Source of the DNA: JAAZMX01 sp035388025
GTDB taxonomy: Bacteria; Patescibacteriota; Patescibacteriia; UBA2196; GWA2-42-15
DNA: 5,341 bases
Reading direction: 5' to 3'
NCBI GenBank assembly: GCA_035388025.1
Contig: DAOOPA010000053.1
Span: 1-5,341, forward strand
Shown: piece by piece, positions 1-5,287 of the stretch
Numbering within the stretch: the stretch's first letter is position 1
Layout: each line of letters opens with the position of its first letter
Made by a program: the position numbers and the translations under genes
Notes under the pieces: model-generated
The model's database searches: none
What the model was told of the DNA's origin: nothing
Seen by the model: only the letters and a program-made list of their open reading frames with translations

Positions 1-233
1 GTTTTTTGAGTCAAGTTCCTATAAGCCCTTGTGGAGCAACCTGTTCGTCTCCCAGTGGTGGGTATGCCTATTATAATTATGGACCAGCTGGTTTAGGAGC
101 GATGATTATTACCTATTTAGAAACCGCGCCTAATACAACAACTGGCATACCGCCTTCAAGTAGACAGACTACAGGCCCTTCTAATTTTTGTTATGCATCT
201 AATAGCAGACAGTATTGTATAATATTCCATTAA
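1..233 (+). CDS. C-terminal end of a secreted pilin-like (type II secretion / type IV pilin G-like) protein, 5' partial
   Basis: Open frame entering from the left edge and ending at TAA 231-233; about 76 codons are visible. A TTG at position 6 could be read as a start, but it has no ribosome-binding site and the frame is open to the edge, so I treat this as the tail of a larger gene. The residues are rich in Gly, Tyr, Thr, Ser and Asn, with a CGATC cysteine pair near the left edge and a second pair close to the C-terminus (FCY...QYCIIFH). Small-residue-rich tails ending in a YC motif are what I recall from CPR pilin-like proteins. The next gene downstream is a complete prepilin, which fits a tandem pilin cluster. 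Its N-terminal leader and helix lie outside the window, so the family call is inference from composition and context. It could be another exported protein. Confidence 0.55.
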   Translation, partial: FLSQVPISPCGATCSSPSGGYAYYNYGPAGLGAMIITYLETAPNTTTGIPPSSRQTTGPSNFCYASNSRQYCIIFH

Positions 234-284
234 TAATAAAATGGTTTTTAAAATTATAAAAAAGAAGTAAAACAAAAATAAGTT

Positions 285-791
285 ATGTGTAGGTTTTCTT
301 ATACTAATAAAAAAGGTTTTACTCTGATTGAACTCTTGGTGGTTATTGCCATCATCGGTCTTTTGGCGACCATGGCCGTAGCCGCGTTAAACAGCGCCAG
401 GATAAAAGCCAGAAACGCGAAACGTATGTCTGATATTGAGCAAATATACAAAGCGCTTAGTTTGTTTTTTGACCAGTATGGTTGTTTGCCTAGAACTAGC
501 GGCTCAACCTGTGGTGGCACTGGTTATAGTGACAGTAATGCTGGCAGCTGGGACTATAGTTCTCAGGGGGGCTTTATGGGTTTTCTTAAAATTAGCGGGT
601 TTATGGCTGATGTCCCTGTTGATCCGATAAATAATATGACCGGTGATGGAACGCCAGCCGGAACATATGCTTACAGATATTATTGCTATCCCGGCTCCGG
701 ACTTCATTTGGGGTATTGGAGAGAATCTGATCACGCGTATATAAATAAAAATTCAGCTTCTTGGGCGAACCCTGATTTTATTTGCCAATAA
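285..791 (+). CDS. Type IV prepilin / type II secretion pseudopilin-like protein with class III leader
   Basis: Predicted precursor of a surface or periplasm-facing pilin, processed by a prepilin peptidase (PilD type) and assembled into a type IV pilus or pseudopilus. The 168-residue protein has a short basic leader (residues 1-11) ending in KKG, then FTLIELLVVIAIIGLLA. Cleavage is expected between G11 and F12, giving the conserved mature Glu5 (E16). The hydrophobic helix spans about residues 13-36 and continues as a charged helix (ARNAKRMSDIEQI, about 42-54). The globular part is rich in Gly, Ser and Tyr, has a VPVDP motif (110-114) as in G-type pseudopilins, and four cysteines (67, 76, 134, 167) that could form disulfides. 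ATG 285 is the first possible start after an in-frame TAA at 279-281; no Shine-Dalgarno is visible. It follows a probable sister pilin by 51 nt and is terminated by the hairpin at 832-856. Family assignment is secure; its exact role in the machine is unknown. Confidence 0.92.
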   Translation: MCRFSYTNKKGFTLIELLVVIAIIGLLATMAVAALNSARIKARNAKRMSDIEQIYKALSLFFDQYGCLPRTSGSTCGGTGYSDSNAGSWDYSSQGGFMGFLKISGFMADVPVDPINNMTGDGTPAGTYAYRYYCYPGSGLHLGYWRESDHAYINKNSASWANPDFICQ

Positions 792-801
792 GCTCAAATG
801 A

Positions 802-830
802 TTGACCAAATCAACTTTTTTACCTAGAAT
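802..830 (+). promoter_or_regulatory. Sigma70-like promoter for the Nudix-metG operon
   Basis: TTGACC at 802-807 (5 of 6 to the consensus -35), a spacer of exactly 17 nt, then TAGAAT at 825-830 (5 of 6 to the -10). The expected start of transcription is near 837, giving a leader of about 40 nt before ATG 877. The TTG of the -35 box is in frame with the Nudix gene and could be mistaken for its start codon. Found by eye; not tested. Confidence 0.6.
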
Positions 831-831
831 T

Positions 832-856
832 AAGAGTATAAGTGATACTCTTTTTT
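832..856 (+). terminator. Rho-independent terminator of the pilin genes
   Basis: Perfect 8-bp stem AAGAGTAT (832-839) / ATACTCTT (845-852) with a 5-nt loop, running into a T-run (851-856) and then ATTT. It lies about 40 nt after the prepilin stop codon. The stem is AT-rich, so termination may be only moderate. The predicted start site of the next transcript (about 837) falls inside the left arm, so transcripts begun there cannot form the full hairpin. Confidence 0.7.
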
Positions 857-876
857 ATTTAGCAAATATTTTGACG

Positions 877-1308
877 ATGCCCAAAGAATTTGAAAAATTT
901 TGGATTACCCAAGCCGGGGTTATTATTAAAGACAACAGATGTATAGTTTTAGAATTGGCTGGTAAGCCTGGTTTTTGGGACATTCCCGGCGGCCGGATTG
1001 ACATTGGCGAAGGGGATAAGAGCGAAAGTGCGTTCCGCCGTGAAATGAAAGAGGAATTAAATATTGACGATTTTAAAATTATTGATTTAGTCGCTTATGA
1101 TATTTGGTATGCTGGCAGTAACAAAAATCCAGTCTGCGCCCTAGTCTTTCTGATTGAAGATTTAAATACTTATGATTTCCAATTGAGCGACGAACACCTT
1201 AATTATAAATGGGTCAAAGAAAATGAAATCAAAGATGAGTTTCTCTGGCCTGGTGCAGTTAAGATACTTAAAAAAGCCTTCGCTCGGCACAAAGCATTAA
1301 AAAAATAA
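877..1308 (+). CDS. Nudix hydrolase (MutT-like), first copy
   Basis: Predicted Mg2+-dependent hydrolase of a nucleoside diphosphate linked to another moiety; the substrate cannot be read from the sequence. From ATG 877 the protein has 143 residues, about one Nudix domain. A beta-strand region with WDIPGGRIDIGEG leads into the box, with G39, E45, then REMKEELNI (R55, E56, E59, E60), so the metal-binding glutamates are present. Two departures from the consensus GX5EX7REUXEEXGU are seen: nine residues rather than seven between E45 and R55-E56, and Asn62 in place of the last Gly. An upstream in-frame TTG at 802 would add 25 residues, but that stretch holds the promoter and the terminator hairpin, so ATG 877 is preferred; no Shine-Dalgarno is seen. 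It ends 5 nt before metG, so the two are almost certainly co-transcribed. Confidence 0.88.
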   Translation: MPKEFEKFWITQAGVIIKDNRCIVLELAGKPGFWDIPGGRIDIGEGDKSESAFRREMKEELNIDDFKIIDLVAYDIWYAGSNKNPVCALVFLIEDLNTYDFQLSDEHLNYKWVKENEIKDEFLWPGAVKILKKAFARHKALKK

Positions 1309-1313
1309 TTTTT

Positions 1314-2783
1314 ATGAAATTTTATCTCACCACCACCCTGCCTTATGTCAATGCCGAGCCGCATATCGGCTTTGCTTTGGAAATAGTTCAGGCCGATACT
1401 CTCGCTCGCTGGCGCGCCCAAAATGGCGATGAGGTGTTTTTTAATACCGGCACGGACGAACACGGTCTTAAAATTTATAGGAAGGCCCAGGAGCTCGGGG
1501 TTGATCCGCAAAAATATTGCGACGAATATGCGGCCAAATTTGACAATCTCAAATCCGCGCTCAACTTGAGCTACAATAATTTTATCCGCACAACCGACAA
1601 GCATCACATAAAAGCCGCTCAATATTTTTGGCGCCTCTGCGAAAAAAATGGTGATATTTACAAAAAAAATTACCAAATCAAATATTGTGTGGGCTGTGAA
1701 TTAGAAAAAACAGAGTCTGAATTGATTGATGGTAAATGTCCGATTCATCCCAATCTTGATCTGGAGTTGATTGACGAAGAAAATTATTTTTTCCGTTTTT
1801 CCAAATACCAAAAACCACTTTTGGATTTATATGAGAAAAATTCTGATTTTGTTGTGCCTGTTCATCGCCTTAAAGAAATAAAAAGTTTTATTGAATCCGG
1901 TCCGGAGGATTTTAGTGTTTCCCGCCTCAAAGAAAAAATGCCCTGGGGTGTTCCCGTGCCGGGCGATGATACTCAAGTGATGTATGTCTGGTTTGAGGCT
2001 TTGGTCAATTATATTTCCTGTCTTGGCTGGCCATCCTACACTAAAGCTTCGGATGGCAGGCCCGAAGATAACAAAAAGTTTGAAGAATTTTGGGGGACAA
2101 AAGAATTGCCCAATGCCATTCAGATAGCTGGCAAAGACAATTTGCGCCAGCAGTCAGCCATGTGGCAAGCTATGCTCTTGTCTGCCGGTTTGCCGCCTTC
2201 CAAACAAATTTTGATTCATGGTTTTATTACTGCCAATGGCGAGAAGATGAGTAAATCTCTTGGCAATGTCGTTAACCCTTTTGAACTGGTAGAAAAATAT
2301 GGGACTGACGCCGTGCGCTATTATCTCCTCGCCAAACTCCCGCCCTTTGAAGACGGCGATTATACTGAAGCCAAATTCAAAGAAAGCTACACCGCTGATC
2401 TGTGTAATGGTCTCGGCAACCTTGTTTCCCGCGTTTCCAATTTACTAGAAAAAAACAATTTATCGCTCAAATTGGATATCAACGCAGACAATAGACTGAA
2501 AGAAAATTTTGATCTTAAATTATCAGAATATAAATTTAATGAAGCCTTGGAAATTCTCTGGGTCAAACTTCGCGCTTGTGATGAAACTATTACCAAAACC
2601 GAGCCCTGGAAAATCAAAGAGCCAGAAAAGTTAAAAGAAATTCTAGAGCCGGTGGCCCAAGATATTCTCAACGTGGCTTTTTTGCTTCAGTCGTTTATGC
2701 CGACAACGGCAGAGAAGATTATAGAAACTTTTACCGCCGAAAAAATCACCAAAAGTAAAATCTTGTTCCCCAGGATAACTTAA
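1314..2783 (+). CDS. metG: Methionyl-tRNA synthetase
   Basis: Charges tRNA-Met (initiator and elongator) with methionine using ATP, in the cytoplasm. The 489-residue class I synthetase has a Rossmann core with the HIGH-type motif HIGF (17-20) and KMSKS (311-315). Between them is a single zinc knuckle, C125-x2-C128 and C142-x2-H145, as in the one-zinc Thermus-type enzymes. Other expected elements are GTDEHG (46-51), YVWFEAL (224-230), the GKD of the methionine pocket (273-275) and a helical anticodon-binding region (about 350-470). The protein stops soon after that region: it lacks the C-terminal Trbp111-like OB domain found in many longer MetRS. Residues aligned with Phe300-His301 of the E. 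coli enzyme are Gln279-Gln280, while Trp284 (E. coli Trp305) and Tyr233 (Tyr260) are kept. ATG 1314 gives a natural N-terminus (MKFYLTTTLPYVNAEPHIG). The 5-nt gap after the Nudix gene indicates an operon. Confidence 0.97.
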   Translation: MKFYLTTTLPYVNAEPHIGFALEIVQADTLARWRAQNGDEVFFNTGTDEHGLKIYRKAQELGVDPQKYCDEYAAKFDNLKSALNLSYNNFIRTTDKHHIKAAQYFWRLCEKNGDIYKKNYQIKYCVGCELEKTESELIDGKCPIHPNLDLELIDEENYFFRFSKYQKPLLDLYEKNSDFVVPVHRLKEIKSFIESGPEDFSVSRLKEKMPWGVPVPGDDTQVMYVWFEALVNYISCLGWPSYTKASDGRPEDNKKFEEFWGTKELPNAIQIAGKDNLRQQSAMWQAMLLSAGLPPSKQILIHGFITANGEKMSKSLGNVVNPFELVEKYGTDAVRYYLLAKLPPFEDGDYTEAKFKESYTADLCNGLGNLVSRVSNLLEKNNLSLKLDINADNRLKENFDLKLSEYKFNEALEILWVKLRACDETITKTEPWKIKEPEKLKEILEPVAQDILNVAFLLQSFMPTTAEKIIETFTAEKITKSKILFPRIT

Positions 2784-2810
2784 TTAATTCATAAAAACAA
2801 CTTATTTTGG

Positions 2811-2844
2811 GAACCTAGCCTTCAGGCTGTTAATTAAAAATTTT
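2811..2844 (+). terminator. Weak hairpin after metG, possible terminator
   Basis: AGCC (2817-2820), loop TTCA, GGCT (2825-2828), followed by an AT-rich stretch ending in TTTT (2841-2844) just before ATG 2845. The stem is only 4 bp, plus a possible T-G pair, and the T-tract is late and interrupted by A's, so this is a weak candidate. The downstream genes may simply be read through from metG. Confidence 0.2.
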
Positions 2845-2847
2845 ATG
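2820..2847 (+). repeat. Direct repeat, left copy (before the unknown gene)
   Basis: CTTCAGGCTGTTAATTA at 2820-2836, followed directly by AAAATTTTATG (2837-2847), whose ATG is the start codon of the next gene. The same 17-mer recurs exactly at 3188-3204, and the 11-mer recurs 7 nt further on. The two copies bracket the 118-residue gene. Confidence 0.85.
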
Positions 2848-3201
2848 CTAGACAAAGAAAAATCCCTTCAAGAAGAATCTCTAAGCCCCATGAGAATATT
2901 AGGAATGTTTGATATTCCTGAAGGAACTGATTTTTCTGGAGAAGTAGACGGAACGTTAATGCATTCTTTTAAAACAAAAGTCGAAGAAAAATATGGCCCC
3001 CAAAAATTTTATGAATTATTAAAATCTTATGGAGAAGAACAACTTCTGCGAATTGCTATTTACTGTCTCAACCTTAATGAAGCCCAGCGGGAATACATAC
3101 TGGAAAAGAAAGAAGACAGACTTATTCATAATATTGTCGGCATCATTAAAGTAGTACAGACACAACTCCCCGAATTTTTTGATCAATCTTCAGGCTGTTA
3201 A
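2845..3201 (+). CDS. Hypothetical protein, 118 residues, acidic and mostly helical
   Basis: I do not recognise this protein. It has no signal peptide and no membrane segment, so it is probably cytoplasmic. Charged residues are abundant (many Glu and Lys) and residues about 40-110 look helical, with a stretch such as KFYELLKSYGEEQLLRIA, then LNLNEAQREYILEKKEDR and a hydrophobic IVGIIKVVQ segment. No catalytic motif or metal site stands out. ATG 2845 is preceded by AAAATTTT with no Shine-Dalgarno; a second Met at residue 16 (MRILGMFDIPEG) is an alternative start. Hand-counted GC is about 35% (124 of 357), which looks lower than the start of metG. Its last codons (SSGC and TAA) are encoded by the right copy of the direct repeat, and the left copy sits just before its start. 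This suggests an inserted or rearranged gene. It lies 18 nt before the second Nudix gene and may be co-expressed with it. Confidence 0.7.
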   Translation: MLDKEKSLQEESLSPMRILGMFDIPEGTDFSGEVDGTLMHSFKTKVEEKYGPQKFYELLKSYGEEQLLRIAIYCLNLNEAQREYILEKKEDRLIHNIVGIIKVVQTQLPEFFDQSSGC

Positions 3202-3222
3202 TTATATCTTGAAAATTTTATG
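3188..3222 (+). repeat. Direct repeat, right copy (end of the unknown gene, before the second Nudix gene)
   Basis: CTTCAGGCTGTTAATTA at 3188-3204 matches 2820-2836 at all 17 positions. Seven extra bases (TATCTTG, 3205-3211) follow, then AAAATTTTATG (3212-3222), again ending in a start codon. The TTAA of the 17-mer supplies the stop codon of the upstream gene. Confidence 0.85.
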
Positions 3223-3690
3223 TTTCCAGACCGCTTCAAAATCACCCCAGCTTCCTATGTTCTCTTATTTAATGACAAAAATGAGGTGCTTTTGGGTCTG
3301 CGTCAAAATACCGGATATCGCGACGGGCAACACGTTGTCCCTTCTGGCCATATGGAAGAAGGGGAGTCGTTTAGTGCCTGCGCTGTTCGCGAGGCCAAAG
3401 AAGAGGCTAATGTGGAAATAAATACTGAAGATTTGAAATTGGCTCACGTTCTACACCGGCTTGAAAGTGATAGTGAAGAACCAGACGCCAAAAGTCGCCA
3501 GCGGCTAGATGTCTTTTTTGTCGCCCGAAAGTGGACTGGCGAAATAAACAATAATGAACCGGAAAAATGCGTTGAATTACGCTGGTTCCCTTTAAATGAT
3601 TTACCAGACAAATTATTCCCTTACGTCAAATTTGTCCTAGGACAATATCAGAAGGGGATTATGTTTAGCGAGATCGGGTTCGAAAATTAA
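3220..3690 (+). CDS. Nudix hydrolase, second copy (different subfamily)
   Basis: Predicted Mg2+-dependent Nudix hydrolase of 156 residues; the substrate is unknown, and nucleotide-pool cleaning or dinucleotide cleavage are both possible. The Nudix box is canonical in spacing: G43-x5-E49-x7-R57-E58-A-K-E61-E62-A-N-V65, with Asn in place of the last Gly. The segment GYRDGQHVVPSGHMEEGES before the helix, and the later EPEKC...LRWFPLNDLPD (about 113-130) followed by PYVKFVL, resemble a widespread Nudix subfamily I recall from actinobacteria and other bacteria. It shares little with the Nudix protein upstream of metG beyond the box, so the two do not look like a recent duplication. ATG 3220 lies within the AAAATTTTATG part of the direct repeat; no Shine-Dalgarno is present. 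The unknown gene ends 18 nt upstream. Confidence 0.9.
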   Translation: MFPDRFKITPASYVLLFNDKNEVLLGLRQNTGYRDGQHVVPSGHMEEGESFSACAVREAKEEANVEINTEDLKLAHVLHRLESDSEEPDAKSRQRLDVFFVARKWTGEINNNEPEKCVELRWFPLNDLPDKLFPYVKFVLGQYQKGIMFSEIGFEN

Positions 3691-3695
3691 AAATT

Positions 3696-3728
3696 ATTTT
3701 AAAATTTGATTTTTAAAATTTAAAATTG
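3696..3728 (+). repeat. 33-nt AT-rich repeat before cvpA
   Basis: AT-rich block ending in TTTTAAAATTTAAAATTG (3711-3728), 6 nt before ATG 3735. It matches 4376-4408 at 32 of 33 positions; the one difference is T3710 against G4390. It contains ATTTTAAAAT-type palindromes and nearly fills the gap after the second Nudix gene. Confidence 0.85.
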
Positions 3729-3734
3729 AAACAT

Positions 3735-4253
3735 ATGTTACTCGTAGATATTATTTTACTCATCATCCTCATAGGTTTTATTATCAATGGTTGGCAAATG
3801 GGTCTGATCAAAACCCTCGGCGCCTTGGTGGGCATTTTGGTTGGTATTGTTTTGGCTAGTCATTTTTTTACCGAGCTCGCCTATTTATTTACTCCAATTT
3901 TTGGCGGCCGCGAAAACCTAGCCAAGATTATCAGTTTTATTGCCATCTTTTTAATCACCAATGGCGTGATTGCCATGGGCATCTGGCTTTTGAAAGGCAC
4001 GCTCAAGTTGCTTTCCTTCGTTCCTTTCGTCAAGCTTATTGACCATCTCGGCGGGGGAGTGATTGGTCTTGTTTGCGGCGTATTCGTTCTCGGTATCATC
4101 ATTATCGTCGCGGATAAATATCCAATCGCCAACTTTTTGACCGTTTATTTTGAACAATCCAAGATCGTGCCCTATCTGGCCAAAGGCTCTTCTGTTCTAA
4201 TGCCGCTTTTGCCCGAAGCCGTCAAACAAGTCAAGGGAGTGCTGGAGATATAA
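3735..4253 (+). CDS. cvpA: CvpA-family integral membrane protein
   Basis: Predicted inner-membrane protein of the CvpA family, named from colicin V production in E. coli; its molecular role is not settled, with links to envelope homeostasis. From ATG 3735 it has 172 residues and four hydrophobic segments at about 3-19, 24-44, 63-88 and 104-127, the usual family layout. The first helix starts with LVDIILLIILIGFIINGWQMG, the typical D-hydrophobic-G-x-x-x-G pattern at the N-terminus, and the glycine-rich turn HLGGGVIGLVCGV before helix 4 is also characteristic. The C-terminal part (128-172) is amphipathic and probably cytoplasmic or surface-lying. A TTG at 3726 in frame would add three residues, but it falls within the AT-rich repeat, and ATG 3735 gives the standard family N-terminus. 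No Shine-Dalgarno is seen. The gene symbol is by family only. Confidence 0.85.
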   Translation: MLLVDIILLIILIGFIINGWQMGLIKTLGALVGILVGIVLASHFFTELAYLFTPIFGGRENLAKIISFIAIFLITNGVIAMGIWLLKGTLKLLSFVPFVKLIDHLGGGVIGLVCGVFVLGIIIIVADKYPIANFLTVYFEQSKIVPYLAKGSSVLMPLLPEAVKQVKGVLEI

Positions 4254-4306
4254 TATCAATTTTAAAATCCAAATTTTAAATTTTAAAATAAATTTCAATT
4301 TTAAAA

Positions 4307-4336
4307 TTCAAAACAGCTACCTGATACTTTTATTAT
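4307..4336 (+). promoter_or_regulatory. Possible promoter for tatD
   Basis: TTCAAA (4307-4312, 4 of 6 to the -35), spacer of 18 nt, TATTAT (4331-4336, 5 of 6 to the -10), in the middle of the inverted repeat. Transcription would begin near 4343. In such AT-rich DNA this could be chance, so confidence is low. Confidence 0.25.
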
Positions 4337-4375
4337 AAACCTAACTACTCCCTGTTTTGGGTATTGGAATTTTAG

Positions 4376-4408
4376 ATTTTAAAATTTGAGTTTTAAAATT
4401 TAAAATTG
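4376..4408 (+). repeat. 33-nt AT-rich repeat before tatD
   Basis: Second copy of the block at 3696-3728, with one mismatch, ending 5 nt before ATG 4414. It also forms the right end of the inverted repeat in this gap. Confidence 0.85.
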
Positions 4409-4413
4409 TAAAA

Positions 4414-5235
4414 ATGAAACCATTTTTAATTGATTCTCATGCCCATGTAAATTTCAACGCCTATAAAGACGACGGAGACGCAGTTATCCGCCGTTCTTTG
4501 GATCAAGACATTTGGCTGATCAATGTCGGCTCACAATATGACACTTCCAAACACGCCTTGGAAATCGCCAATCAATATGACGAGGGTGTTTACGCGGCCA
4601 TTGGCTTGCACCCGATTCATCTCTCGCACACCGAAGTGGACGAGGAAGAAATTCATTTTCAGACCCGCGAGGAACAATTTGATGAGAATAAATATCAAGC
4701 TCTAATTGACGCTGACAAAAATCACAAAATCGTGGCCGTCGGCGAGATCGGGCTGGATTATTATCATATTCCAGAAGATTTGACTCTAAAAGAAGTAAAA
4801 AATCGTCAGGCGCCTGATTTTATCAAACAACTTCATTTTGCCGCCAAAAACAATTTGCCCGTGATTATTCATTGTCGTGATTCCGAGCGTGGCAAATTTG
4901 ACGCCTATCAAGACACTTTGGATATTTTAAAATTAGAAACGCAAAATGGCTTGCCCTTGCGCGGTATCAAACATAGTTTTGACGGCAACCTGGAAATTGC
5001 TGAAGAATTTTTCCAGCTCGGTTTTTTCGTCGGTTTTACCGGTGTGATCACTTTTGGCAAAAATGCTGAAGATCTGCGCCAGGTCGCGCGCCAATTGCCC
5101 TTGGAAAAAATTTTAGTAGAAACAGATTGTCCTTATCTCTCGCCAGATCCACACCGAGGTGAGCGCAACGAACCATCTTTTGTTCGTTTTACCGCGGCCA
5201 AAATCGCGGAGTTAAAAAAATATTACTTTAGATAA
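4414..5235 (+). CDS. TatD-family metal-dependent hydrolase, frame broken near the C-terminus
   Basis: Predicted cytoplasmic metal-dependent hydrolase of the TatD family (TIM-barrel amidohydrolase fold); characterised members act as DNases or 3'-5' exonucleases in repair and nucleic-acid turnover. Metal-site motifs occur in the usual order: DSHAH (H9, H11), GEIGLDYY (E111), HCRD (H153), KHSFDG (H187, in place of the common HCFSG) and ETDCPYLSP (D238), then HRGERNEPSFV. The open frame gives 273 residues ending AELKKYYFR. The last four residues look wrong: the normal tail, VSAATVENTQKLFGI, is encoded at 5237-5281 in the +1 frame. Removing one A from the seven-A run at 5214-5220 would give a 289-residue protein with a natural C-terminus. 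All catalytic residues lie before the break, so the truncated product may still be active. ATG 4414 gives MKPFLIDSHAHVN, the expected start; no Shine-Dalgarno is present. Confidence 0.93.
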   Translation: MKPFLIDSHAHVNFNAYKDDGDAVIRRSLDQDIWLINVGSQYDTSKHALEIANQYDEGVYAAIGLHPIHLSHTEVDEEEIHFQTREEQFDENKYQALIDADKNHKIVAVGEIGLDYYHIPEDLTLKEVKNRQAPDFIKQLHFAAKNNLPVIIHCRDSERGKFDAYQDTLDILKLETQNGLPLRGIKHSFDGNLEIAEEFFQLGFFVGFTGVITFGKNAEDLRQVARQLPLEKILVETDCPYLSPDPHRGERNEPSFVRFTAAKIAELKKYYFR

Positions 5236-5284
5236 GGTTTCCGCCGCTACCGTTGAGAATACTCAAAAACTATTTGGAATTTAA
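5222..5284 (+). pseudogene. Out-of-frame C-terminal tail of tatD
   Basis: Read from ATT 5222 this frame gives 20 residues (ITLDKVSAATVENTQKLFGI) and stops at TAA 5282-5284. It matches the usual last helix of TatD proteins, in which a TxxNAxxLF-like pattern closes the protein. It is displaced by one base relative to the main tatD frame after the A7 run. It may reflect an assembly indel, a true mutation, or a site rescued by slippage. Confidence 0.8.
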
Positions 5285-5287
5285 CGT

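Larger units (their letters stand above)
4257..4408. repeat. Large imperfect inverted repeat filling the cvpA-tatD gap
   Basis: Left arm 4257-4316 and right arm 4352-4408 around a 35-nt centre. Exact nested matches are 4272-4288 with 4391-4407 (17 nt, AT only) and CAAAACAG (4309-4316) with CTGTTTTG (4352-4359). The outermost ends are CAATTTTAAA (4257-4266) and, inverted, TTTAAAATTG (4399-4408). The arms also contain repeated CAATTTTAAAAT units (4257 and 4296). It resembles a small MITE-like or fold-back element, but no target duplication is evident. No protein-coding potential was seen in this gap. Confidence 0.6.

Noticed and set aside
299..734. Minus-strand open frames opposite the prepilin
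   Set aside because: They mirror a clear prepilin gene and have no motif of their own.
802..876. N-terminal extension of the first Nudix protein from TTG 802
   Set aside because: The stretch contains a -35/-10 pair and a terminator hairpin, and ATG 877 gives a normal domain length.
1203..1676. 157-codon open frame on the minus strand
   Set aside because: It lies wholly against the Nudix end and metG start, both strongly supported on the + strand, and shows no recognisable domain.
2784..2844. Promoter for the unknown gene (TTGGGA at 2807 with TTAATT at 2830)
   Set aside because: The -10 match is only 3 of 6, within chance for such AT-rich sequence.
877..3690. The two Nudix genes as a recent duplication around metG
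   Set aside because: Outside the Nudix box the proteins are dissimilar, and the box spacing differs (nine against seven residues).
3696..4408. CRISPR array
   Set aside because: Only two copies of the 33-nt block, about 680 nt apart with a gene between them, and AT-only palindromes. There is no regular spacer pattern and no cas gene.
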